In this document: positions 51,504 to 60,011 of the stretch, piece after piece
How the letters are laid out: each line of letters starts with the position of its first letter
Numbering within the stretch: the stretch's first letter is position 1
NCBI RefSeq assembly: GCF_003046315.1
Contig: NZ_PZZP01000001.1
Coordinates: 558,001-622,000, forward strand
Source of the DNA: Desmospora activa DSM 45169
GTDB lineage: Bacteria; Bacillota; Bacilli; Thermoactinomycetales; DSM-45169
Length of the DNA: 64,000 nt
Direction: 5' to 3'
The notes under the pieces: generated by a model
Told to the model about the DNA's origin: nothing
What the model saw: only the letters and a program-made list of their open reading frames with translations
The model's database searches: none
Position numbers and translations under genes: made by a program

Positions 51504-52328
51504 ATGAGTAAATCAACGAAGCGGAATCAGGATGCAATGGACATCCTCCGTGCTACCAGCCGGACCTTCTTTATTCCCATCAGCCGCTTGCCGTCCGGTT
51601 TAAAAGAAGCCGTGGCGTCTGCCTATCTCTGCATGCGGGCGATTGATGAGATCGAAGATCATCCAGAACTTCCGGCTGAAGCGAAAGCGAGTCTGTTGCG
51701 TTCGATCAGTGAAGTTTTGCAACAACCATTTCAGGAGGATGCGTTACTTGCACCGATGAAGCCATACCAATCCCTGTTGCCGGAAGTAACACTGCGGATG
51801 GGCGAGTGGAGTAGACTCGCGCCGGAATCCGTCCAAGTGGCTGTATACAGCAGAACGGCAACAATGGCGGAAGGGATGGCCGGTTGGGCGTTAAAAGGGT
51901 GGAACGTTCAGACGGAGGAGGATTTGGACGATTACACGTTTTATGTGGCCGGGTTGGTCGGGCTGTTATTGAACGATTTATGGAAGTGGTATGACGGCAC
52001 CGATGCGGATGAAGAGCTGGCCGTCGGTTACGGCCGGGGATTGCAGGCGGTCAATATCATCCGCAACCGGGACGAGGATCTTGCTCGTGGCAAGGTGGAT
52101 TATTACCCTAATGGCTGGGAGGCGGAGGATATGTTTGCCTATGCCCGTCGTAATCTAGCGATGGCGGATGAATATACCAACCGTATTCAATCAAAACCGG
52201 TGCTCGACTTTTGCAAGATCCCGCTTACCCTCGCCCATGGGACCTTACGCGCAATCGAAGCAGGTGAAACAAAACTGAGTCGGTTTGCAGTGAAAGAGTT
52301 GGTGCGGAAGGTGACGGGACAGGGTTGA
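51504..52328 (+). CDS. Squalene/phytoene synthase family protein (YisP-like)
   Basis: The 274-residue trans-isoprenyl diphosphate synthase-like protein has the first aspartate-rich motif as AIDEIEDH and the second as VNIIRNRDEDLARGKVDYYP (pattern N-x2-R-x2-ED). It also has the ATSRTFFIPISRLP start of the family. No carotenoid desaturase or squalene cyclase gene is adjacent. It could condense prenyl diphosphates or, like B. subtilis YisP, act as a farnesyl diphosphate phosphatase supporting membrane microdomains. ATG 51504 lies after TTGGAGG. Confidence 0.82.
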   Translation: MSKSTKRNQDAMDILRATSRTFFIPISRLPSGLKEAVASAYLCMRAIDEIEDHPELPAEAKASLLRSISEVLQQPFQEDALLAPMKPYQSLLPEVTLRMGEWSRLAPESVQVAVYSRTATMAEGMAGWALKGWNVQTEEDLDDYTFYVAGLVGLLLNDLWKWYDGTDADEELAVGYGRGLQAVNIIRNRDEDLARGKVDYYPNGWEAEDMFAYARRNLAMADEYTNRIQSKPVLDFCKIPLTLAHGTLRAIEAGETKLSRFAVKELVRKVTGQG

Positions 52329-52335
52329 AAGGGTT

Positions 52336-52382
52336 TTTCAGCAAAACAGCCACTCATAGATGGAGTGGCTGTTTTGCTGAAA
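52336..52382. terminator. Strong bidirectional terminator
   Basis: A 20-bp perfect stem with a 7-nt loop is flanked by A/T runs on both sides, between the convergent synthase and hemoglobin genes. Confidence 0.9.
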
Positions 52383-52422
52383 ACTTGATTGATCATCGGG
52401 AATTTGCGAATATAAGTAAATT

Positions 52423-52776
52423 TTATTTATAGACAACATGGGGCTTAACTCCCCGCATAAATGCTTCCATCTTTGCGCGGATCTCCAGTGGGACATCAAA
52501 TTTTCTTAAGGCTCCGGTCAGATGGCGAATCGTGATCTCATATTCTTGGTCGGTAATATTCAGCCCTTTGTGCGCCAGGCTTAATTTACGACCGTTGTAA
52601 ACTTGTGGCCCCCCCATCGCATACGTTACCAAAAAATACATCTGGTGCATACGAAGTTTATCAGTATCCGTGTTTATAAAATGGTGGTTGACTCTGGGGT
52701 CCTGGATCATCCGATCGTAAAACTCGTTGACTACTGCTGAAATTGCTTCATCTCCCAACAACTCATACAACGACAT
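52423..52776 (-). CDS. Group I truncated hemoglobin
   Basis: The 117-residue protein starts MSLYELLGDEAISAVVNEFYDRM, with B10 Tyr20. It has the proximal heme ligand His69 in LSLAHKGLNI and GGPQVYNGR before it, matching group I (trHbN) proteins. Such proteins bind O2 and detoxify nitric oxide. The ribosome site (GGGGGG) lies rather far upstream of ATG 52776. It is monocistronic on the minus strand. Confidence 0.92.
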   Translation of the reverse strand: MSLYELLGDEAISAVVNEFYDRMIQDPRVNHHFINTDTDKLRMHQMYFLVTYAMGGPQVYNGRKLSLAHKGLNITDQEYEITIRHLTGALRKFDVPLEIRAKMEAFMRGVKPHVVYK

Positions 52777-52909
52777 ATCGTGCAGTTTGAATCCCCCCTT
52801 TTTATATCCTTTTGAATATTATACATGCAAAAAGAGGGGGATTGGCGCAGAAGTTAAAGATCTCTCCAAGATCGAGGGAACCAAATAGAACCATTTTTGT
52901 CGCATACGA

Positions 52910-52938
52910 TTGACAGTGTCTTTGTCCTTAAGTACGAT
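52910..52938 (+). promoter_or_regulatory. SigA promoter of the fructokinase-manA unit
   Basis: TTGACA (52910-52915), 17-nt spacer, TACGAT (52933-52938), about 40 bp before the start codon. Confidence 0.7.
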
Positions 52939-52980
52939 ATTTCAAGGAGTAATTACAAGAAAATTCAGATGGGAAGGAAA

Positions 52981-53907
52981 ATGCACCGAATGAATAAACA
53001 ACGAGTAGGCGGATTGGAAGCCGGTGGTACAAAAATGGTTTGTGCCATTGGAGACGGCAATGGGCGAATAGTCGAACGCAGCTCTTTTGCGACAACGACA
53101 CCGGAAGAGACAGTGCCTCAGATCCTGCAATTTTTTAAAGCACACGCGATCGCCGCTCTTGGTGTTGGCTGTTTTGGACCGATTGAGCTGAGAGAAACTC
53201 ATCACGATTATGGAAAAATCCTACATACACCCAAAATTCCGTGGGTGAGATATCCTATATTTGAAACGTTGAAAAAAGGGTTACAGGTTCCAATTGCACT
53301 TACCACCGATGTAAATGCGGCTGTGATTGGTGAGACGAGGAAAGGAGCCGCACAAGGAGTCGATAGCTGTCTCTATATCACCGTAGGAACGGGAATCGGT
53401 GCAGGAGCGATCATCAACGGCAAACTATTGGCAGGCTTTTCTCATCCTGAGATGGGGCATATTTCTGTAAAACGACATGGATCGGATACATTTCAGGGAA
53501 ACTGCCCCTATCACAGCGATTGCTTGGAAGGGCTTGCTTCTGGAACTGCGATTGAGGCGCGTTTTCAAGCGCCGGCAGCCTCCCTTTCTTCCCGACAAGA
53601 GGTTTGGAAAATGGAAGCGCATTATTTGGCAGAGGCGATTGCCCAGTACATCCTCATCCTGATGCCAAAACGAATTATCATCGGTGGAGGAGTGATGAAG
53701 CAAGCGCACTTATTTCCGCTGATACGGAAAGAGGTGAGCCAACGAATGGCTGGATACGTCGATATTGATTCATTTGATCTTGATTCGTATATTAGCCCTC
53801 CTTCGCTCGGAGATGATGCGGGGATTACCGGAAGTCTCCTTCTCGCGGAAGATGTGTATCAATCCTTCAAATATAAACATCATGAAGCGTTGAAAAAGGG
53901 ATGGTGA
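52981..53907 (+). CDS. ROK-family fructokinase
   Basis: The 308-residue sugar kinase has the ATP/phosphate motif LEAGGTKMVCAIGD, catalytic DVNAAVIGE, ITVGTGIGAGAIING and the ROK zinc region GHISVKRH...CPYHSDCLEGLASGTAIEAR. The ScrK/GmuE group phosphorylates fructose (and sometimes mannose) at C6. ATG 52981 was chosen because GGGAAGG lies just before it. It is followed after 59 bp by manA, so the pair would route fructose and mannose into fructose-6-phosphate, as gmuE-gmuF does in B. subtilis. Confidence 0.9.
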   Translation: MHRMNKQRVGGLEAGGTKMVCAIGDGNGRIVERSSFATTTPEETVPQILQFFKAHAIAALGVGCFGPIELRETHHDYGKILHTPKIPWVRYPIFETLKKGLQVPIALTTDVNAAVIGETRKGAAQGVDSCLYITVGTGIGAGAIINGKLLAGFSHPEMGHISVKRHGSDTFQGNCPYHSDCLEGLASGTAIEARFQAPAASLSSRQEVWKMEAHYLAEAIAQYILILMPKRIIIGGGVMKQAHLFPLIRKEVSQRMAGYVDIDSFDLDSYISPPSLGDDAGITGSLLLAEDVYQSFKYKHHEALKKGW

Positions 53908-53966
53908 TTCCGTGCAACCTCTCTCGATGGGAATCTCCAATGTCGAATCGATAGGGGGAGAGAAGG

Positions 53967-54923
53967 ATGGAAAAAGCGCCTTTATTTTTTGAACCCATTT
54001 TTAAGGAGCGGATCTGGGGAGGTTGTAAATTAGAAGCTTTTGGATATCGACTTCCTTTTGAACACACAGGGGAATGTTGGGCGATCTCAGCCCATGTCAA
54101 TGGTGTCAGTAATATACGCACTGGCCCATTTAAGGGGCGCACACTGATAGACTTATGGCGAAATGAGAGGCATTTATTTGGCCATCCGAAGGAGCAAGAA
54201 TTCCCGCTGCTGGTAAAAATCTTGGATGCGCAGGAGGATCTATCAGTCCAAGTACATCCCGATGATGAACAAGCACAGCAGTTAGAAAAAGATGAGGCTT
54301 ATGGAAAGTCGGAGTGTTGGTATGTGATTGAAGCGGAAGAAGGAGCAGAGTTAATTTTAGGCCATACTGCGCAGACGAAAGAGGCGTTTGTAGAATGTGT
54401 CAAAAAAAGTCAATGGGATCGATTACTTCGAAAAGTCCCGATAAGACAAGGTGATTTTTTTTACGTTCCCAGTGGAACGATTCATGCGATTGGAAAAGGG
54501 GCGGTCATCCTTGAGATCCAACAGAGTTCAGATACGACTTATCGCATGTATGATTTTGATCGGATCGATAAAAACGGTGAAAAAAGAGAGCTCCATCTCG
54601 ATCAAGCATTGACTGTCTCGCTGATCCCGCATCACTCCCCCGACCAGGAGGAAAAAACGATTGAGCAACATTCCGCAGGAAAATTGCGGCGTCTTGTAAC
54701 GACTTCCTATTTTACCGTCTACCATTCCGCTATAAATGGAATGTTCACTTATCGTATTGATGCCGATTATTTGCTTGCTAGTGTCATCAAAGGGGAAGGG
54801 TATTATGATGCCGACGATGGAGTAGTAGCCCCAGTAAAAAAGGGGGATCATTTTCTCATCCCCCATGCCGTGGAATCATTTCGAATGAAGGGTGAGATGG
54901 AGTTGATTCTAAGCCATCCCTGA
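53967..54923 (+). CDS. manA: Mannose-6-phosphate isomerase, class I
   Basis: The 318-residue cupin-fold isomerase has QVHPDDEQAQ (zinc-binding His), ECWYVIEAEEGAELILGHT, FFYVPSGTIHAIGKGAVILEIQQSSDTTYRMYDF (zinc His, substrate Arg) and a C-terminal cupin ending LSHP. It interconverts mannose-6-phosphate and fructose-6-phosphate. The length matches the short Bacillus ManA form. ATG 53967 follows GGGGGAGAGAAGG. It is cotranscribed with the fructokinase gene. Confidence 0.94.
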   Translation: MEKAPLFFEPIFKERIWGGCKLEAFGYRLPFEHTGECWAISAHVNGVSNIRTGPFKGRTLIDLWRNERHLFGHPKEQEFPLLVKILDAQEDLSVQVHPDDEQAQQLEKDEAYGKSECWYVIEAEEGAELILGHTAQTKEAFVECVKKSQWDRLLRKVPIRQGDFFYVPSGTIHAIGKGAVILEIQQSSDTTYRMYDFDRIDKNGEKRELHLDQALTVSLIPHHSPDQEEKTIEQHSAGKLRRLVTTSYFTVYHSAINGMFTYRIDADYLLASVIKGEGYYDADDGVVAPVKKGDHFLIPHAVESFRMKGEMELILSHP

Positions 54924-54983
54924 AGTAAATATTAACTTCCGATACCGTACTATTATCGGTAGTTAGGGGATGAAGTAAAAAAG

Positions 54984-55016
54984 AACCCGAGCTGTCGCTT
55001 GAAGCGGGCTCGGGTT
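54984..55016. terminator. Terminator between manA and the peptide-signalling cassette
   Basis: The stem AACCCGAGC/GCTCGGGTT has a 15-nt loop. The T tract is strong on the minus strand (TTCTTTTTT), so it chiefly ends the regulator-peptide transcript. Confidence 0.8.
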
Positions 55017-55035
55017 TGAAGTGGTTTTAGAATCC

Positions 55036-55215
55036 TTAGAAGGGACGAGGGTTTTCTTCTCCTGGTCTAGGGTTTTCTCCCCCTGGTCCTGGGTTTTCAC
55101 CTACAGGGTAGTAGCCATTGGCTGCTTGTACATCCGAAGTAGATATGACCCATAGACCGGAGAAAAGCAAGGCAATTACGGCTGCAAAAGCAACCAATTT
55201 AGATTGCTGTTTCAT
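55036..55215 (-). CDS. Phr/PapR-like exported signalling peptide precursor with three heptad repeats
   Basis: The 59-residue precursor has a Lys-containing N-terminus, a hydrophobic signal (residues 8-24) and a signal-peptidase site after DVQA (31). Its tail YYPV is followed by three tandem heptapeptides: GENPGPG, GENPRPG and EENPRPF (39-59). The 21-bp units repeat at DNA level over 55039-55101. The ATG overlaps the last 17 bp of the HTH-TPR regulator gene in a different frame and has GGAGG nine bases upstream, the arrangement seen in Rap-Phr and other RRNPP pairs. The likely active product is a C-terminal heptapeptide that is re-imported by an oligopeptide permease and bound by the TPR protein. 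I know no described family with this repeat. Confidence 0.85.
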   Translation of the reverse strand: MKQQSKLVAFAAVIALLFSGLWVISTSDVQAANGYYPVGENPGPGGENPRPGEENPRPF

Positions 55216-56539
55216 CTAAAATTTCCTCCTCGTTCAAACGGAGATTTTGTTGGACCAGATACATACTTCGCGAGTATTTTAAAAACTCCTTCTCATTCAC
55301 TCCATCCCAGCAATTTGCTAGATGATACAAAGCGAGATGTTCATTCTTTTTGTAGTTGTATTTTCTGGAAAGGTCTAATGCCACTTCAAACTCCTTAATA
55401 GCGTCTTCTCTTTCTCCGGTAGATTTCAAGAGGGTTCCTTTAATAATCAATGCTTTTATAAGCCGAGGAGCGTCGTTATGTTTTTTGGCATTTTGAATCG
55501 CTTGATCAATATAATAGAAAGACTTTTCGACATTATCTTTTTTCATATACAAAACACTTAGTCGTGAATAAAGGTTCGTCAAGGAGTTTTTGTTGACGTT
55601 ATCCAGTTTACTTATGAGACTTAAAGAATGGTTGAAACAAAATTCTGCTTGATCCAGTTCATTTCTTTTCAAATGAGAGTTTCCAATTACCATCCACAAA
55701 ACGAAGGAAGAGTAATAAACTTTATTAAGAGTGGCTAGCTCTTCTCCTTCATACGCATACTTAATCGCTTCGTCCAACATTCCCATACGTCGTGAAATAT
55801 CAGAGCGCAACCAATAAAATGTTAATCTAACTTCAACATCATCAATTTTGGACAGGGAATCCCAAACTTCCTGTACAATATTCATACTCTCGGTCAATCG
55901 GCCCAATCGCTCCAAGTAGATGGCTTTATTTCGCAGTGTTGACCAAATGATATAGGAGCGTTCCCCGTTTTCAGCATATGCAGAGATAGCGCTATCCGTA
56001 TATTGTAATGCTTTGTCAATGTTGTTTACGCGATAACATACATAACCTAAAGCGTGAAAAGAAACAGCTTCAATATTGGACGATTGATTTCCGGATGCAG
56101 CAGCCAATTGAATCGCGCGATGGAAACTACGTTCGGCCCGATTCCATTTTTCTTTTTCAATGAAACACCGCCCCAGTAAATAATGGTGCAATGAGGACAG
56201 TATGTGTTTTTCCTCCAGTTCAATGGTGTTTAGCAACTTTAATGCTTCATTGATTTGATCTGACATCAGCAGGGACTCCACCGCTCGAAACTTCCGCTTT
56301 AACTCCTCCAGGTTGGTTCGTTCCTGAATCATTAACTCCGGAATTTTCTCTAAACTGAGGTCAAGCTTTTTTAAGAGGTACATCGCTTTATCTTGGCTGA
56401 CATGGGGAACGCCGCGTTCAATGTTGCTGATGGTGGCAGGGGAGATGTTGTCATCCGCCAAGTCTTCCAGGCGTAGGCCCCGTTCCTTACGAGCTTTGCG
56501 AATCACTTCACCCAGTTCGTGAATCTCCATCGTTAGCAT
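55199..56539 (-). CDS. RRNPP-type HTH-TPR regulator, receptor for the adjacent peptide
   Basis: The 446-residue protein has an N-terminal XRE-type helix-turn-helix (IRKARKERGLRLEDLADDNISPATISNIERGVPHVSQDKAMYLLKKL, residues 12-58), followed by about eight tetratricopeptide-like helical repeats (for example FHALGYVCYRVNNIDKALQYTDSAI and FKSTG-like GTLLKSTGEREDAIKEFEVAL). This is the PlcR/NprR/AimR plan: DNA binding is switched by a small imported peptide. ATG 56539 has AAAGGTGG six bases upstream; longer starts at 56545 and TTG 56560 exist. The overlapping gene encodes the probable peptide. A 31-bp inverted repeat lies 32 bp upstream. Confidence 0.9.
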   Translation of the reverse strand: MLTMEIHELGEVIRKARKERGLRLEDLADDNISPATISNIERGVPHVSQDKAMYLLKKLDLSLEKIPELMIQERTNLEELKRKFRAVESLLMSDQINEALKLLNTIELEEKHILSSLHHYLLGRCFIEKEKWNRAERSFHRAIQLAAASGNQSSNIEAVSFHALGYVCYRVNNIDKALQYTDSAISAYAENGERSYIIWSTLRNKAIYLERLGRLTESMNIVQEVWDSLSKIDDVEVRLTFYWLRSDISRRMGMLDEAIKYAYEGEELATLNKVYYSSFVLWMVIGNSHLKRNELDQAEFCFNHSLSLISKLDNVNKNSLTNLYSRLSVLYMKKDNVEKSFYYIDQAIQNAKKHNDAPRLIKALIIKGTLLKSTGEREDAIKEFEVALDLSRKYNYKKNEHLALYHLANCWDGVNEKEFLKYSRSMYLVQQNLRLNEEEILDETAI

Positions 56540-56570
56540 CTGCATCCACCTTTCTACCAATCTCGAAGAT

Positions 56571-56601
56571 TTATCATTATTTTATACTAAAATAACGATA
56601 A
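56571..56601. promoter_or_regulatory. 31-bp inverted repeat upstream of the HTH-TPR gene, probable operator
   Basis: The arms TTATCATTATTTTA and TAAAATAACGATAA (14 bp, one mismatch) flank TAC. A further AATGATAA half-site lies at 56688-56695. Position and symmetry suit binding by a dimeric HTH protein, most simply the adjacent regulator itself. Confidence 0.6.
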
Positions 56602-56925
56602 ATGGAATAATACATTGCGTGTGTTTTTATATCTTTGTGAGAAAAGGCTTAGGGGCCGTTGTGAGCGCTTTCTTTGGTTTCGCTTTTAATGATAATTTAT
56701 CCAAAAAAACGGATCGGATCTTACTTCGTGTAAACAGATGCTGAAATAAAAATCTTTCCCCACCGTCTATTAAAATATAGGACTAAACATTTGTTTACAG
56801 TCGAATGGACCTAGATTGAGTCCGAAAATCTTAGGTCGGTTGAATCATGTAATTCGGTCTTTTTCCGGGGGAGGATTTTTGCATAAACCTTTATAATTGA
56901 ATATTGAACTGATTATTTTTAACCA
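56602..56925. other. Intergenic region between the regulator and a small hypothetical gene
   Basis: AT-rich divergent spacer without a gene. Apart from the half-site at 56688-56695 and a small AAACATTTGTTT palindrome near 56786, nothing distinctive is seen. Confidence 0.4.
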
Positions 56926-56940
56926 GTGGGGGAATGCAAA

Positions 56941-57201
56941 TTGAGTCAATTTCGATGGATAGATCGGAATGAAGCGATTGAGCGAGTAGCGACTTATGTG
57001 CGCAGAGGATTTAATCTGACCGATTCCATCGACCGAATGTTGGAGGAAGGGCGATACTCAAACGGGGAAGGGATCAGCGAATTGCAGCGGAAGCGCTTAG
57101 AAGCCGATGTGCAGCGGTTTCTGGAGGAACAGCAGGAAGTGCAGGAGCAAAAACAGGAAAAAGAGGAATACGTCCCTGCTTGGATTCGCCTCCGTCGATA
57201 A
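56941..57201 (+). CDS. Small hypothetical protein
   Basis: The 86-residue product starts with TTG 56941 after GGGGG. It is charged and helical: residues 1-40 carry RWIDRNEAIERVATYVRRGFNLTDSIDRMLEEGRYS (in one helical region). Residues 50-75 are a Glu/Gln/Lys-rich probable coiled coil, and the end is YVPAWIRLRR. I do not recognise the family. Its own terminator follows, so it is probably a real monocistronic gene, divergent from the peptide-sensing regulator. Confidence 0.6.
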   Translation: MSQFRWIDRNEAIERVATYVRRGFNLTDSIDRMLEEGRYSNGEGISELQRKRLEADVQRFLEEQQEVQEQKQEKEEYVPAWIRLRR

Positions 57202-57210
57202 TGTTAGCGA

Positions 57211-57254
57211 AAGAGAGCCACGTGCGACTGACCAACGCATGGGGCTCTTTTTTT
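57211..57254 (+). terminator. Terminator after the small hypothetical gene
   Basis: AAGAGAGCC pairs with GGGCTCTTT, with inner pairing of GTGCG/CGCAT-like bases, then seven Ts. Confidence 0.75.
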
Positions 57255-57347
57255 ACCGAATAAGGATTTTTCATGTTTGGTGTAGAAGTATTATTTGCTG
57301 GTTGGAATAATTTTATCATCCTACGGATTAAGGAGGAATACTACAGC

Positions 57348-59240
57348 ATGGCTGTCACAATCCCAGAAACGATTCCTCGCAAGGCAACCGCCGGAGAGGC
57401 GCTGTTGTTTCGTACGTTAAAACGATATCTGCCGGAAGAGTATGTGGTTTATTATGAGCCGGATATCCAAGGGTGGCGGCCGGATTTTGTCATAATCGGT
57501 CCCGATCTGGGATTGCTTGTATTGGAAGTGAAGGATTACACCCCGAACACGTTAGTGGCGATCAATCCGGATCAATGGACGATTCGCAACGGTTCCGGGG
57601 AAGAGACGGCCGTTGTCTCCCCTTTGAAGCAAGCTCGCGACTATGCGTTTCGCATGGCTGACAAGTTGAAAAAGGATCGCGATTTGGTACGGACGGAAGG
57701 GAAACATCGGTTTAAGCTAAAGTTTCCCTATGGGTATGGCGTTGTCTTTACTCGGTTGACCAAGGCTGATTTGGCTAGACGAGAATTGTTGACCGTGATT
57801 GATCCTAAGCTGGCGCTGACGCGGGAGGAGATCGATCCCGAAAGGGAGACGTTTTCGGAGATTTTGTTGAAACAGAAACTTGCACGAATGTTTACGGTAT
57901 CCTTCACCTTGGAGGAACCCCTTACGCCCTTAGACATTCAGCGGATTCGGTTTCACTTGTTTCCGGAAGTACGAATCAGCGGTAAAAGTAAAAAGGTACA
58001 ATATCAGGAATATGTACTCCTTTCTCTCGATGATCTACAAACGATGGATTTGCATCAGGAGAATTTGGCCAAGCAGATCGGGGATAAACACCGTCTGATC
58101 CGGGGAGTGGCCGGCAGTGGAAAAACGTTGATTCTGGCAAGCCGGGCGGCACTCTTAGCCAAGGAAAACCCGGATTGGAACATTCTCGTGCTCTGTTATA
58201 ACATCTCTCTTTCCCGCTTTATTGCTGATATGGTGGAACAAAAGTTAAACCAATCGGAGAGTTTGTTCGATTTTGTGGCGGAGGGGGAGGAGATCCAAAC
58301 CGTTCAACAAAAACATAACATTACAGTGCGCCATTTTCATGATTGGTTAAATCGTGATTTAAAGATAAAATCAGAGGAAGAGATTCCAACCACATTGCAG
58401 GAGTGGGAGGCGGGTAAACGCTCCTTTCCTCTATATGATGCGATCTTAATCGATGAAGGACAGGATTTTACACCGGAGTGGCTGGGATTGGTAACCCGAC
58501 TGCTCAACCCGGATACCCAGTCACTTTTAATCGTGGAAGATCGGGCGCAAACGATTTACTCTCGCCGGCGCAGTTTGCGTAAGGATATCGGCCTTGATTT
58601 CCGCGGCCGTTCCCGTGTGCTGACGATCAACTACCGCAATACGGCTCCCATCGTCCGTTTGGCTTGGGATTTTTACCGTCAACACGCTTCCATGGAAAAT
58701 GCGACGTCAGATGAAGAGATGGAAGTGATTGAACCGCAAAGCTCCTTACGAAGCGGGCCGCAACCTTTTCTGCAACGATTTGCCAATATGGAAGAAGAGA
58801 TGGCTTATGTGGCAAAACAGATGAAAGTGTTGCATCGACAACGGAATGTGGCATGGTCAGAGATGTTGCTCTTGTACCGGGTAAAGAGCTATGCGGGACT
58901 GGATACGATGAATACGATCCGGCGAGGATTGGCCCGGGAGGGGATTCCGTTTTATTGGATGACGGAAAACGCTCAATCCAAACGCGCTTTTTCACCGCGA
59001 GAAAATCAAGTGACGGTTAGTACGATCGACAGCAGCAAAGGATTGGATTATAAAGCCGTTTTTGTCGTCAATACAGATCGGCTTCCGTTCCCGAAGGAAG
59101 AGAACATCGAGCGGGAAGTTTCTCTTCTCTATATCGCCATGACGCGAGCCAAGAAATATCTATCGATAACCTGGTCGGGCGAATCAGAATTTACTAGATG
59201 GCTGGAGCAAGTCGAATCGAAGGATGTCGTGAAGCAGTAG
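57348..59240 (+). CDS. NERD-domain superfamily I helicase
   Basis: The 630-residue protein has an N-terminal NERD (nuclease-related) domain (residues 5-150, with E..PD..GWRPDFVIIGPDLGLLVLEVKDY giving the PD-(D/E)xK-like Asp, Glu and Lys). A UvrD/Rep-like helicase follows, with Walker A GVAGSGKT, motif Ia-like LVLCYN, DEGQDF (Walker B), VEDRAQTIYSRR, NYRNTAPI, VSTIDSSKGLDYKAVFV and LYIAMTRAKKYL. The catalytic pattern predicts an ATP-dependent DNA helicase with possible nuclease activity. The role could be DNA repair or phage defence; no partner gene is visible. ATG 57348 follows AAGGAGGAATA. Confidence 0.88.
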   Translation: MAVTIPETIPRKATAGEALLFRTLKRYLPEEYVVYYEPDIQGWRPDFVIIGPDLGLLVLEVKDYTPNTLVAINPDQWTIRNGSGEETAVVSPLKQARDYAFRMADKLKKDRDLVRTEGKHRFKLKFPYGYGVVFTRLTKADLARRELLTVIDPKLALTREEIDPERETFSEILLKQKLARMFTVSFTLEEPLTPLDIQRIRFHLFPEVRISGKSKKVQYQEYVLLSLDDLQTMDLHQENLAKQIGDKHRLIRGVAGSGKTLILASRAALLAKENPDWNILVLCYNISLSRFIADMVEQKLNQSESLFDFVAEGEEIQTVQQKHNITVRHFHDWLNRDLKIKSEEEIPTTLQEWEAGKRSFPLYDAILIDEGQDFTPEWLGLVTRLLNPDTQSLLIVEDRAQTIYSRRRSLRKDIGLDFRGRSRVLTINYRNTAPIVRLAWDFYRQHASMENATSDEEMEVIEPQSSLRSGPQPFLQRFANMEEEMAYVAKQMKVLHRQRNVAWSEMLLLYRVKSYAGLDTMNTIRRGLAREGIPFYWMTENAQSKRAFSPRENQVTVSTIDSSKGLDYKAVFVVNTDRLPFPKEENIEREVSLLYIAMTRAKKYLSITWSGESEFTRWLEQVESKDVVKQ

Positions 59241-59264
59241 TGGAAAAGATGAGGAGTAATGTAC

Positions 59265-59822
59265 ATGAGTGGGAATCCGATTAAGTTGCTGGAAGGGAAG
59301 CGAGTCTACCTGCGACCGCCTGAACAGCAAGATGCGGAAACGGTTTATCGAAGTCTGCACAACAGGGAAGGGCGTCGCCTTACCGGACAAAACCGGGTTT
59401 TTTCGCGGCAGTTTGTGACGGAGTGGTTGGAAAAGGTTGTGCGGGATCCGGATCGTCGGTTTTTGGTGATTGTCTCCCAGGAGGATGATACTCTGCTGGG
59501 GGATGTCGAACTTAACGATATCGACTGGTACCATCGGAGTGCCAACATCCGCGTTGAACTTGTCGATGAGCAAATTTACGGGCGTGGATACGGTACAGAG
59601 GCGCTGGGATTGATGCTGGATCATGGCTTTGGCATTCTCAATCTCCATCGAATTCATCTGGAGGTATATACCTTCAATGCGCGTGCAATCCAAGTGTATG
59701 AAAAATTAGGTTTTCAACGGGAGGGAATCAAGCGGGAGGCGTTATTTTACAATCATGTGTACCACGATGTCATTCAGATGGGGATTTTGGCACGGGAGTG
59801 GCGAACGAACAAGGAAATATAA
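59265..59822 (+). CDS. RimJ/RimL-type GNAT acetyltransferase
   Basis: The 185-residue GNAT protein starts KLLEGKRVYLRPPEQQDAE. It has LLGDVELNDIDWYHRSANIRVELVDEQIYGRGYGTEAL (acetyl-CoA loop R/Q-x2-GxG/A as YGRGYGTEA), NLHRIHLEVYTFNARAIQVYEKLGFQREG and a C-terminal HDVIQMGILAREW. This is the Acetyltransf_3 / spermidine-acetyltransferase-like group; the substrate is unknown. ATG 59265 is eight bases after GAGGAG. It lies 24 bp downstream of the helicase gene. Confidence 0.88.
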   Translation: MSGNPIKLLEGKRVYLRPPEQQDAETVYRSLHNREGRRLTGQNRVFSRQFVTEWLEKVVRDPDRRFLVIVSQEDDTLLGDVELNDIDWYHRSANIRVELVDEQIYGRGYGTEALGLMLDHGFGILNLHRIHLEVYTFNARAIQVYEKLGFQREGIKREALFYNHVYHDVIQMGILAREWRTNKEI

Positions 59823-59960
59823 TGGGATGCTGTGCATCCTCCCTTGTACCCAACTTCTGAGATTACCGCTCTCTTGGAGAGAAGCACAAGGCGGTACACT
59901 GTGATGAGAAGAACGGAAGGTACACGGTCTCTTAGCTTGGTCATTTTCATCGAGAGTCTG

Positions 59961-60006
59961 AAAAGCCTACAGCCGTTCATCATTTGAACAACTGTAGGCT
60001 TTTTTG
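59961..60006. terminator. Bidirectional terminator
   Basis: AAAAGCCTACAG/CTGTAGGCTTTT with an inner GTTCA/TGAAC stem lies between the convergent acetyltransferase and symporter genes. Confidence 0.88.
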
Positions 60007-60011
60007 CGTCG

